Positions 51,885 to 60,234 of a DNA stretch of 64,000 bases are shown piece after piece. The stretch comes from JBPEWY01 sp965224095 (GTDB taxonomy: Bacteria > Bacteroidota > Bacteroidia > Flavobacteriales > Flavobacteriaceae). Location: positions 1 through 64,000 of the forward strand of contig OZ245039.1 in assembly GCA_965224095.1 (NCBI GenBank), given 5' to 3'. The notes beneath the pieces were generated by a model. The model searched no databases. It saw only the letters and a program-made list of their open reading frames with translations, and was not told the DNA's origin. Position 1 is the first letter of the stretch, and the number at the start of each line of letters is the position of its first letter. The translations under genes and the position numbers were made by a program.

Positions 51885-54075
51885 ATTTTCCAAGTTCCAG
51901 TTGATTTTTAACAAGGTTGTAATAATGCCCCTTTAAGCGAGTGAGCTCTTTATGAGTACCGGTTTCCACAATTCCTCCCTTATCCAGTACCACTATCTGA
52001 TGTGCGTTTTTAACCGTACTTAATCTGTGTGCTATAATAACAGCCGTTTTATTACTGAAAAAGGCATTGAGGTTTTCCATAATAATTTTTTCGTTGTTAG
52101 CATCTAATGCAGAAGTAGCCTCGTCGAAGAGCAGAAATTTAGGATTTTTATAAACGGCACGAGCAATAAGCATTCGTTGCTTTTGCCCGGTACTTAAGCC
52201 GGTTCCCTCCAGACCAATTTTAGTGTTATACCCCAGGGGAAGTTCTTCAATAAACGATTTAATATTAGCAACTTTTGCAGCATGTATTAATTTATCCTGA
52301 TCAATAAAGTCGGAGCCAACAGCAATGTTTCTGGCGATCGTGTCATTAAAGATGTAGCCTTCCTGCATCACGACACCGCAGTGATCTCGCCAGGTTTTTT
52401 GAGAAATATTGACAAGGTTAAAAGGTCCTTTTTTGATTTCTCCATGGGTTGGTTCGTAAAATTTTAAAAGCAATTTCATAAGCGTGGTTTTCCCACTTCC
52501 GCTTACACCAACAATAGCCGTGATTTTATTGGCAGGAATTATCAGATTGAGATTTCTTATTACCGGATCTAAACCACCGAGATATTTAAATGAAATGTTT
52601 TTAATGGTTATATCTGCTCCTTCCGGGATACGTTGCAGTTTGGTATCGCCCAGTTTTTCTTCATCATCTTTATTGTGGATTTCTCCTAACCGGTCTAATG
52701 ATATTTTTGCATCTTGCGCATCGCGTAAAAAATTAATCAATTGAGTCACAGGAGCATTTAATTGCCCTACGATGTATGAAATTGCCATCATCATTCCCAG
52801 TGTGATTTCCCCGTCGATTACAAGCTTGGCAGAAAGTACGGTAATAAGAATATTTTTCAGCTCATTAATAAAAGAAGAACCTACGGTTTGTGTTTGTTCC
52901 AGGGCCAGGCTTTTAATCCCTACTTTAAATAGTCGGGCCTGTACAAACTCCCAGTTCCATCGCATTTGTCGTTCGGCATTATGCAATTTAATTTCCTGCA
53001 TCCCGTTAATCAATTCGATTACCTTGCTCTGTTCCTGGCTAACTTCCGAAAATCGCTTGTAATCCAGATCCTTTCGGCGTTTAAAGAAAAAAAGTACCCA
53101 AAGAAAATATAGAACACTTCCGATAAGGAAAATAGCAAATATCAATACGTTATAGTAGGCAAGAACAAATCCGAAAATTACTAGATTGAACATGGAAAAT
53201 AGAATGTTCAATGAAGAAGTGGTCAGTATTTTTTCAATACGCTTATGATCGTTAATCCTTTGAAGAATATCTCCCGTCATTTTTGAATCGAAAAATGAAA
53301 TGGGTAAATTCATAAGTTTGATAAAGAAATCCGAGATCAGTGAAATATTGATTCTTGTACTGAGATGTAAAAGAATCCAGCCTCTGATTACTTCAAGTGC
53401 GGTACGTCCGAAAAATAGAAATAATTGTGCAAATAAAATCAGGTAAATAAAGTGAATATCGCGATTCTGGATCCCGACATCTACAATACTTTGGGTTAAA
53501 AAAGGAACGATTAATTGCAATAGACTTCCGGCCAACAGCCCGATGGCCAGTTGTAATATAAACTTTTTGTATTTCAACAAATATCTGGATACAAACGAAA
53601 AATTAAATTCGTTTTTAATGTGGTCAGTGGGAGTATCGTTATAGAATTTGGGAGTGGGCTCAATCATTAATACTATTCCCTCTTCGGTGTCTTCCCTTGC
53701 ATTATTACCGATCCACAATTTTATAAATTCCTGAGTGTTGTATTTTAACAGCCCATGGGCCGGATCGGAAATAAAGAGGGCTCCCTTTTTTATTTTGTAA
53801 AGAACTACAAAGTGATTTTTATTCCAGTGAAGTATACATGGAAGTGGAACTTCCTGTAGTTTCTTATAATCTATTCGTATTCCGAGTGTATGAAATCCTA
53901 TTTTTTCGGCGGCCTCGCTTAATCCCAGCAAACTACTTCCTTCCCGGGTGGTTTCAGCGAGTGACCTTAAGGTTTGTATGGGTAAAACTTTACCGTAATG
54001 TTTGGCGATAATTTTGACACAAGTAGGCCCGCAATCTTTCAGGTCAGCCTGTTTATAGTGCGGGAATTTTGGCAT
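51883..54075 (-). CDS. Peptidase-containing ABC transporter (C39 bacteriocin-type exporter)
   Basis: 730 residues. N-terminal C39 peptidase with Cys15 (DLKDCGPTCV), His88 (WNKNHFVVLYKI) and Asp104 (ISDPAHG), which cleaves leaders after GG. Six membrane helices (about 165-440). Nucleotide-binding domain with GVSGSGKTTLMKLL, signature STGQKQRMLIARA, Walker B FLLFDEATSALD and the H-loop IIAHRLSTVK. It should process and export the GG-leader peptides encoded around it. Confidence 0.95.
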   Translation of the reverse strand: MPKFPHYKQADLKDCGPTCVKIIAKHYGKVLPIQTLRSLAETTREGSSLLGLSEAAEKIGFHTLGIRIDYKKLQEVPLPCILHWNKNHFVVLYKIKKGALFISDPAHGLLKYNTQEFIKLWIGNNAREDTEEGIVLMIEPTPKFYNDTPTDHIKNEFNFSFVSRYLLKYKKFILQLAIGLLAGSLLQLIVPFLTQSIVDVGIQNRDIHFIYLILFAQLFLFFGRTALEVIRGWILLHLSTRINISLISDFFIKLMNLPISFFDSKMTGDILQRINDHKRIEKILTTSSLNILFSMFNLVIFGFVLAYYNVLIFAIFLIGSVLYFLWVLFFFKRRKDLDYKRFSEVSQEQSKVIELINGMQEIKLHNAERQMRWNWEFVQARLFKVGIKSLALEQTQTVGSSFINELKNILITVLSAKLVIDGEITLGMMMAISYIVGQLNAPVTQLINFLRDAQDAKISLDRLGEIHNKDDEEKLGDTKLQRIPEGADITIKNISFKYLGGLDPVIRNLNLIIPANKITAIVGVSGSGKTTLMKLLLKFYEPTHGEIKKGPFNLVNISQKTWRDHCGVVMQEGYIFNDTIARNIAVGSDFIDQDKLIHAAKVANIKSFIEELPLGYNTKIGLEGTGLSTGQKQRMLIARAVYKNPKFLLFDEATSALDANNEKIIMENLNAFFSNKTAVIIAHRLSTVKNAHQIVVLDKGGIVETGTHKELTRLKGHYYNLVKNQLELGK

Positions 54076-54099
54076 GAATGTGTAATTTGATATAAATTA

Positions 54100-54126
54100 C
54101 TGGGGCATATTGAAAATATGCCCCAG
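54100..54126 (-). terminator. Intercistronic hairpin between precursor 7 and the exporter
   Basis: A perfect 12-bp stem (CTGGGGCATATT / AATATGCCCCAG) with a 3-nt loop, 25 bp before the exporter start. No T-run follows on the minus strand, so it looks more like an mRNA-stability or attenuation element that separates expression of the peptide from that of the exporter. Confidence 0.6.
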
Positions 54127-54234
54127 ATGAAAGTGATAGCAAGCGGGAACAATAATGTTGCCGTCACCTTTTGTAATAATATTTTTCATTTTTTGGGTTC
54201 ATCCCAATCGTCTAAAAAGTGTTTATTGACCTGA

Positions 54235-54417
54235 TTAGAAATCACAAAACCCTCGTGCTATATATTCATCGGTCCGGCATAGGTTTTGTGTATAGCAACA
54301 GCCATAACCGCCTGGGCAATCGGTATGAGATTCACAGTAAATGGCACCTCCCTGGATAGATTTTTGTTGGCTTTTGTTAAGCCTGTACACATTTTTAATA
54401 GCAGTCATTTTTTCCAT
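54235..54417 (-). CDS. GG-leader Cys-rich peptide precursor 7
   Basis: 60 residues. Leader of 24 residues ending LNKSQQKSIQGG, core of 36 with six cysteines spaced C-x5-C-x5-C-C-x5-C-x10-C (CESHTDCPGGYGCC and a final GFCDF). Its C-C-CC-C-C order and the C-xxxTD-C unit match precursor 6. It stands just ahead of the exporter gene. Confidence 0.84.
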   Translation of the reverse strand: MEKMTAIKNVYRLNKSQQKSIQGGAIYCESHTDCPGGYGCCYTQNLCRTDEYIARGFCDF

Positions 54418-54761
54418 GATATTGGTGTTGTTAGATAAAATTTGCTTTAAAGTCAGAAAGATTGTAAGTATCTCCTCAGTATTAATGAGATTAGCATACC
54501 TGTACTCTTAAATAGTTACCCGATGGGGCCACCTTTTTTCAGGTAACCGACCATTACGGCACGTCCAAGGCCGTGCCGTAACTTATACAGTCGGTCTTTG
54601 AGTACCAATTATCCTCCTAACCTTGGCCTGTTAGCGAAAGAAAACTTCTCTCGCAATATTTTAAAAATCGCTCCATCATTATTTTTAATGAGCTTTTTGT
54701 AAAGAACTGCGTTCATTTGGCGATTTTGATTATTCTTCTAATTATCCGTATGTTCATTTCA
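54418..54761 (-). other. Gap with a large imperfect hairpin between precursors 8 and 7
   Basis: 344 bp with no convincing gene. The main content is an imperfect palindrome at 54543-54607: inner perfect arms TTACGGCACG / CGTGCCGTAA with an 8-nt loop, outer arms ACCGAC / GTCGGT and GGTA / TACC ends. It may be a structured RNA, a REP-like element or a transcription pause site. A 35-codon frame at 54609-54716 ends in LGG but has no family leader and no Cys. Confidence 0.5.
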
Positions 54762-54977
54762 TTAGATACAACAATCCAAAAAGGAACTACCAGAGGAATA
54801 CAGGTATTGACAATTCGGATTTCCCCAGGTATTGGTGCATGAAGCCGGCGCCGGGTTGGGCGAGCAGCAATGCAGGGCGGGATCACAGCAGGGCTGTTTT
54901 TCGCCACCAACAATTTCTTTTTGTTGTGACCTGTTTAAGCGAATAGCTCCTTCCAGTGTTGTTACTAACTTTTTCAT
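54762..54977 (-). CDS. GG-leader Cys-rich peptide precursor 8 (eight cysteines)
   Basis: 71 residues from the ATG at 54977 (MKKLVTTLEGAIRL...); the frame continues 12 codons upstream but the leader fits this start. Leader of 25 residues ending LNRSQQKEIVGG, core of 46 with eight cysteines including three CC pairs (QPCCDPALHCC, LDCCI). It is the family member nearest to the VKOR gene and the only one with eight cysteines. Confidence 0.8.
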   Translation of the reverse strand: MKKLVTTLEGAIRLNRSQQKEIVGGEKQPCCDPALHCCSPNPAPASCTNTWGNPNCQYLYSSGSSFLDCCI

Positions 54978-55046
54978 ATTAACTTTAATTTTAACTCCTG
55001 AATATTGATGCATCCCAGGAGTTGATATTCCTATATATTTTTTATT

Positions 55047-56666
55047 CTATACTGCCTTTTCCATGGCCTTTGTTTCTTCGATAACCTGTTCTGTCAAATC
55101 CTCCATGAAATATGTTATATCACTGCGTTCATACTCTTTGGGGAATAACCTGCCATTTACAAAAAGGGCGGGTGTAAAAAACATATGGTTATCACTACAC
55201 CACTCGTTTTGTGCCTTTAGCAATTTCCTGAAAGAATTGCTTTGAACATTTCCCCATTTCAACAACCACATAGGCAAATCCGCATCCTCCTTATACGCCT
55301 CTCGCAAAGCTATTTCAAGCGTTTTGAAGGGAACGGTATTATATAACTCTATCAGCCTATGAGCCACATCGTACGCTATTCCAGAACGTTCTTCCAATAC
55401 ATTAAACCGAACTACAATTCGCACCTGATCCGGATATCGACTCAGAATATGTTCCATATCAGTATGAGCCGCTTTACAATAATAACAGGACGGGTTGGTA
55501 ACCAAAAGCAACCGAAGCGGGGCGTTTGGAACTCCTAGCGTTATTTCTTGTGCATTCAACGCATCTGTATTGATAAGCTCGTTTTTTTCGTGAACAGCAT
55601 TAAACAGTTCGAAATTCCTTTTGAACTTATAATGATCAATTTGCAATTTCTCCAGATCACTTGCCGACTCTGCCAGGGGACGTACGAATAACCATAAGGT
55701 CGCAACCATTAGAAAACCAAGGAAGAGTATAAACCCACTTTTTACAATAAAGGAGCTTAGAAACTCCGTGTTTTCCCAATTGAGAAATACAACAGCACAC
55801 TGTAACCATATTACAGCAACAATCCCAAGACAAAGAGGGCACCATTTCTGTAATACCACCTTCTGATAAAACAGCGAATAAATGGTTGCAAAAACGCTTA
55901 GTACCGTAATAAACAGAATAGCCGTTTCCGATACATTAAATTGCCGATACAAAACCCAGGCAATTGCCAGTGTCGCAAAATATACCAGGCTAAGATCGCT
56001 TAGCTTTACATTTCCAAAAAGGGTTGCTCCCTTAGAATTCAAAACTTCTTCACAACTTGTTGCAGAAGTGGATGCGCATATGGCATCGGTAAATTTCGAC
56101 TTGACTCCGAGCTCGTGATTTACAATTAAAACACTGATCGTAAGTCCAACCAGAGTCAGCAGAAAATGCACATACTGAAATACTGACGGTTCAGACATAA
56201 AAAACAAAGAACATAGAACAATCCCGAATACTCCCAGAAAAAAATATTTTGTGAGCTCCGTTGAGCGAACTGGTTTTTCCGAGACGGATTTTTCATCTTT
56301 TTCAATCACTACAATAATACCACTCCATATATCCAAAAAATTATCTACACCTATCTTCTCTTTGGACTGATTACTGTAAACTAATTCTATCTTATCCTGA
56401 ATACGTGAAACAATGACATATTCTTTAGAACCATTAAGTTCTGTTAACGACAGAAAAGAATCAGGTAACTGATATAAAGTTTCCTTATCGGTTGGGACTT
56501 CCAAGGCCACATTCTCAATATTAAAATGGCTTAAAACACCCGTTACCGAATGCAGGCTGGGATAAGACGGATGGCTCAGAAGTTGTAACTTTAACTCCGC
56601 AGTATGAATGTGTATGTCATACTTTTTGAGAAAATGGAGTAATAAGTATTGCAAATTCTGATTCAT
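55047..56666 (-). CDS. C39-like / VKOR / thioredoxin fusion (disulfide-forming membrane enzyme)
   Basis: 539 residues in three parts. Residues 1-130 resemble a C39 peptidase domain without its catalytic Cys (SHPSYPSLHSVTGVLSHFNI), perhaps a leader-binding domain. Residues about 140-335 form a VKOR membrane domain with loop cysteines Cys197 and Cys205 and the quinone-side pair WCPLC (276-279). Residues 375-535 are a DsbA/thioredoxin-like domain with NPSCYYCKAAH (Cys394, Cys397). VKOR passes electrons from the thioredoxin domain to quinone, so this protein can make disulfides in exported peptides. It is the first gene of the minus-strand locus. Confidence 0.9.
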   Translation of the reverse strand: MNQNLQYLLLHFLKKYDIHIHTAELKLQLLSHPSYPSLHSVTGVLSHFNIENVALEVPTDKETLYQLPDSFLSLTELNGSKEYVIVSRIQDKIELVYSNQSKEKIGVDNFLDIWSGIIVVIEKDEKSVSEKPVRSTELTKYFFLGVFGIVLCSLFFMSEPSVFQYVHFLLTLVGLTISVLIVNHELGVKSKFTDAICASTSATSCEEVLNSKGATLFGNVKLSDLSLVYFATLAIAWVLYRQFNVSETAILFITVLSVFATIYSLFYQKVVLQKWCPLCLGIVAVIWLQCAVVFLNWENTEFLSSFIVKSGFILFLGFLMVATLWLFVRPLAESASDLEKLQIDHYKFKRNFELFNAVHEKNELINTDALNAQEITLGVPNAPLRLLLVTNPSCYYCKAAHTDMEHILSRYPDQVRIVVRFNVLEERSGIAYDVAHRLIELYNTVPFKTLEIALREAYKEDADLPMWLLKWGNVQSNSFRKLLKAQNEWCSDNHMFFTPALFVNGRLFPKEYERSDITYFMEDLTEQVIEETKAMEKAV

Positions 56667-56976
56667 CAGTGCTTATTCCGGTTTAGAATTCTGAAGGAAA
56701 AATAATATTCATCTACACTACAGAATCCCGCCTTTAACAACATGATAAAATTAGGACATACCGCTGACAAAAGGGTGAGGAAAAACCTCCTGATTTAAAA
56801 GGTGTTTCCTTTTTTTTTCAAGATGTCTATTTCTTAAAAAAGTATAAAACCGCTGTGATTCTCCTTTTAAAAAAAGAGGATTTACCTTCTAAATTACAAG
56901 GTTTTATTAAACCACAATCCGGTTGTAAATAACTAATATTGAGTATCATAAGTGATAATTAAACAGAGCTGCCAAA
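56667..56976. promoter_or_regulatory. Divergent control region of the Cys-rich-peptide locus
   Basis: 310 bp between the VKOR fusion and the LytTR regulator. It contains a terminator-like hairpin on the plus strand (56778-56818), a second AT-rich inverted repeat near 56855-56885, and ACAATCCGGTTGT (56914-56926), a near-perfect palindrome 50 bp before the LytTR start. No standard TAnnTTTG promoter is obvious on either strand. Confidence 0.5.
56778..56818 (+). terminator. Terminator-like hairpin upstream of the LytTR gene
   Basis: AGGAAAAACCT pairs with AGGTGTTTCCT (one mismatch) and is followed by nine T residues. No gene precedes it on the plus strand, so it would end a short leader or small RNA. 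Confidence 0.6.
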
Positions 56977-57696
56977 ATGCCTAGTTATTTTTATATTGAG
57001 AAAGATTCATCGGTAGAATTATTAAGATCTAGATTAGAAGATTTTGATGGTTTTTACTTTGAAGGGGCTTCGATGAACAGAGATAATACGATGAATTGTA
57101 TTCTAAAAGAATCGCCGGACATTGTGTTTTTTAATCTCGATGTGTGGAACACTCCTTTCGAACTTGTTCAGGAACTGTATCAATACCAATCCTGCTTGCC
57201 AAAATTTATCGGGATATCAAAAACTACCGAAAAAGCTTTTAAAGCATTAAAGTATGGATTCTTTGATTATTGGCTGCTCCCTTTAAGTGAACTCGAGATT
57301 CGCAAAACCATTATGAAACTTCAAAAAAGTTGCAACCAGCAAAATAAACAAACCATTTGCCTTAAATCGTATAAAGACTATCAATACATAAATACGAGCG
57401 AAATTCTCTTTTTAAAAGCTGATAACAATTCAACCGATTTTTATATGGACAACGATACGGTAGTAAGCTCCTTCAAAACATTAAAAACCTACGAGGAAGT
57501 CCTGCCTAAAAATTTTTTAAGAATTCACAAAAGCTATATTATTAATGTAGATCACGTATCCCGTATTCATTTTGGAAAATCGCGATGTACCATTAAAAAG
57601 GGAAATTTTAAAATACCCTTTACTAAAACATATATGGATAATGTGGATTATATGACCAAATCCATCTCCAGATCCTCGGTGTTGGCTTTGAATTAA
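56977..57696 (+). CDS. LytTR DNA-binding regulator with degenerate receiver domain
   Basis: 239 residues. The C-terminal LytTR domain is complete (INTSEILFLKADNNSTDFYM, FLRIHKSYIINVDHVSRIHF). The N-terminal 115 residues keep the receiver shape (ESPDIVFFNLDVWNTPFELV), but the phospho-acceptor position is Asn53 and the acidic pair is reduced to EKD. It probably acts without phosphorylation. LytTR regulators control bacteriocin operons in many bacteria, and this gene is divergent from the peptide locus, so it is the likely local regulator. No kinase gene is attached. Confidence 0.87.
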   Translation: MPSYFYIEKDSSVELLRSRLEDFDGFYFEGASMNRDNTMNCILKESPDIVFFNLDVWNTPFELVQELYQYQSCLPKFIGISKTTEKAFKALKYGFFDYWLLPLSELEIRKTIMKLQKSCNQQNKQTICLKSYKDYQYINTSEILFLKADNNSTDFYMDNDTVVSSFKTLKTYEEVLPKNFLRIHKSYIINVDHVSRIHFGKSRCTIKKGNFKIPFTKTYMDNVDYMTKSISRSSVLALN

Positions 57697-57906
57697 AACC
57701 CTATCAGAAACAGGCGTTTTACCCTTGTATTAACCCCTTTCACTAAAATCGACCTGAAAAGGTAGTTCACTCAGATTTCCACAAGTATCTTAGCCCTGTA
57801 AGAAGCTTCTTCACTCGGCTGAATGTCAATCAGCCTTTATTTAATGCGGTGTCCCATGACCGGGGATATTACGCATAAATCATTGTTCAATTCTAAAAAT
57901 CAAACT

Positions 57907-58077
57907 ATGAAATTACTAAGAAATATATTAACCTTATTACTTTTGGTTATGAGTATAGCTTCCTGCACGCCTGAAGATACAGCCGATGAGGAACTGGGAA
58001 TAGATCTGAATGCCAATACCTACGCTACCGGAGACGATAATGACAACAGTGCTGATAATGATAAAGACGGGAAATAG
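57907..58077 (+). CDS. Small acidic lipoprotein
   Basis: 56 residues from the ATG at 57907; the longer frame from 57823 would hide the signal peptide. Lipobox SIASC (Cys19) followed by a 37-residue acidic tail ending DDNDNSADNDKDGK, whose Asp/Asn spacing could bind calcium. It lies about 210 bp after the LytTR gene and is followed by a terminator. No family recognised. Confidence 0.6.
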   Translation: MKLLRNILTLLLLVMSIASCTPEDTADEELGIDLNANTYATGDDNDNSADNDKDGK

Positions 58078-58109
58078 AAGGAGGGAAAATAGTTATAACT
58101 AGTATAAAG

Positions 58110-58146
58110 CAAGCCCGGACAAATTACTGTTTGGGCTTTTTTTTTG
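58110..58146 (+). terminator. Terminator after the small lipoprotein gene
   Basis: AAGCCCGGACA / TGTTTGGGCTT stem (two G-T pairs) followed by at least eight T residues. Confidence 0.82.
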
Positions 58147-58176
58147 CTAGCTTTGTTGCGATTAACCGTCAATTCA

Positions 58177-60234
58177 ATGAACCAACCTACCCACATCATA
58201 AAGCAGTTTTTCTGTACACTTTTTTTAGTGTTGGCCTGTGGTGTGTTTGGATGTAAGACAGATAAAACCGGGGCCGATGTTCAGGTGGATGGGAAAATGG
58301 TGTACGACTCTGTGGTAACATTGGTTAAACTTTCCAGCAGGGAAATTAACGAAACCCTCAAAACGGAAAAGCTTACCGAAGCTCATAAACTAATACCGGC
58401 AATAGAAAACGACTCATTACACTCACGGGCGCTTTCCAAAATTGCTTTTGAAGCTATCGATATCAAAGATTCCACATTATTTAGCAGGATTAATAGGGAA
58501 GCCCTGGATTTTAATACCTACATCAAAGACACCTTTTATCTGGGTGATACGCATTGGAATTACGGTGCCTTTTATATAGACAGGGAAGCGTGGGATAAAG
58601 CCTATTACCACTATTATAAAGCGTATAAACTTTTTGAAAAGATTGACGATCAATACTACGCGGGGAAAATGTTGTTTAACATGGCATTTAACCAGGGCCG
58701 CTTACGAGATTATACGGGTAGCGAAATTGCCACATTTAAGGCTATTGCCAAATATAAATCGCTCAATAAATATACTCCACTGTACCGATGTTATAACCAC
58801 CTGGGCATTCTTTATAAAGAGCTTGGGGAGTATGAAAAATCTATCTATTACCATAATATAGCAATTGATTATTTGTCGAAGTTTAAGGACCAAAAATTTT
58901 TTCTTGAGAGAAGCTATAATAATCTTGGTGTTGTATATCAAAAAACAGGGCAGCACGATATTGCCATTTCGTATTTTTCAAGAGCCCTGGAACGCGATAG
59001 CTTAAAAGAAAAAAATCCTTCTCAGTATGCCCGACTCCTGGATAATTTGGCATATTCGGAGTTTTTGATGAACAAACACGAAGAACTGCCGGCAAAATTT
59101 ATGGAAGCTTCTCACCTTAGGGATAGCTTAAATATTCAGTCGGGAATGGTAATGTCCAGACTTCATTTGTCGGAATGGTTTTCCTATAAAAAAGATACAA
59201 CGCAAGCCGTTAAACTTGCACTCAATGCTAAAAAAATAGCTTCCGAAATAAAAAACCACAGGGATGTGATGTCTTCACTGAAATTATTATCCAAAATTGA
59301 TTCGGAAAATGTAGAAGAGTACCTTAACAATTATATACGGCTGGATGACAGCTTACAAACGGCAGAACGAAAAATCAGAAATAAATTTGAACGTATACGA
59401 TTTGAAACCGATGAATATATTAAGAAAACAGAACGCCTGTCAGACGAAAAGATAATCATCATAGTCATTTCGGTAATACTTGTGCTATTTCTTTCCTTGT
59501 TGTATTTTATAAGGTATCAGCATATTAAAAATAAAGAATTGCAATTAATAAGCGAACAACAGCAGGCTAATGAGGAAATTTATCAGTTAATGATGCAGCA
59601 ACAATCTAAAATGGAGGAAGGGCGCCAACAGGAACGGCACCGTATTTCTGAAGAACTTCATGACGGTGTGCTGGGAAGGCTTTTTGGAACCCGTATGGGA
59701 ATGGCTTTCCTGCCCCTCCAGGGAAAGAACGATATTGTTGATAAACACAAAGACTATATAGATGAGTTGCAAAAAATAGAGCATGATATCCGGGTAATTT
59801 CTCACGATCTGAAAAATGATTTACTGGCTTCAAAAGCAGATTTTGTAGAAATGATCAACAGTTTGATGTCCACTCAAAGTGAAATAGGTAATTTTACTTA
59901 TAATTTGATTAACCACGGTACTATAGAATGGGAAAATGTACCGGACAAGCTAAAAATAGACCTCTATCGAATTATTCAGGAAGCTACTCAAAATATATTA
60001 AAATATGCCCAGGCGGGTAATGTTGGGATTAAGTTTTATCTGGAAAATGAGCTTTTATGCATGTCGGTAGTTGACGATGGTATTGGTTTCGAGATCAGGA
60101 AAAAATACAAGGGTATTGGATTGTCTAATATGAGATCAAGAGTGAAGGGCCATAGCGGGTCGGTCGCTATCTTTTCAACGCCGGGAGCAGGCACGAGTAT
60201 AATTGTTAAAGTACCTTATAATCTAGTAGCATGA
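58177..60234 (+). CDS. TPR sensor histidine kinase (HisKA_3 type)
   Basis: 685 residues from the ATG at 58177; an upstream TTG would overlap the terminator. A signal sequence ending VLACGVFGCK suggests a lipoprotein or signal anchor. Periplasmic tetratricopeptide repeats (about 100-400) are followed by a membrane helix (IIIIVISVILVLFLSLLYFI), a coiled coil, the His box RISEELHDGVLGRLFG and an ATPase (IQEATQNILKYAQ, GIGLSNMRSRV). Its stop overlaps the response-regulator start (ATGA). Confidence 0.92.
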   Translation: MNQPTHIIKQFFCTLFLVLACGVFGCKTDKTGADVQVDGKMVYDSVVTLVKLSSREINETLKTEKLTEAHKLIPAIENDSLHSRALSKIAFEAIDIKDSTLFSRINREALDFNTYIKDTFYLGDTHWNYGAFYIDREAWDKAYYHYYKAYKLFEKIDDQYYAGKMLFNMAFNQGRLRDYTGSEIATFKAIAKYKSLNKYTPLYRCYNHLGILYKELGEYEKSIYYHNIAIDYLSKFKDQKFFLERSYNNLGVVYQKTGQHDIAISYFSRALERDSLKEKNPSQYARLLDNLAYSEFLMNKHEELPAKFMEASHLRDSLNIQSGMVMSRLHLSEWFSYKKDTTQAVKLALNAKKIASEIKNHRDVMSSLKLLSKIDSENVEEYLNNYIRLDDSLQTAERKIRNKFERIRFETDEYIKKTERLSDEKIIIIVISVILVLFLSLLYFIRYQHIKNKELQLISEQQQANEEIYQLMMQQQSKMEEGRQQERHRISEELHDGVLGRLFGTRMGMAFLPLQGKNDIVDKHKDYIDELQKIEHDIRVISHDLKNDLLASKADFVEMINSLMSTQSEIGNFTYNLINHGTIEWENVPDKLKIDLYRIIQEATQNILKYAQAGNVGIKFYLENELLCMSVVDDGIGFEIRKKYKGIGLSNMRSRVKGHSGSVAIFSTPGAGTSIIVKVPYNLVA

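Noticed and set aside
54609..54716. 35-codon frame ending in LGG, upstream of precursor 7
   Set aside because: The end resembles a leader but there is no family leader pattern and no Cys core, and it runs into the palindrome; kept only as a remark.
57823..57906. N-terminal extension of the small lipoprotein
   Set aside because: It would place 28 polar residues before a clear lipoprotein signal peptide; the internal ATG at 57907 is the better start.
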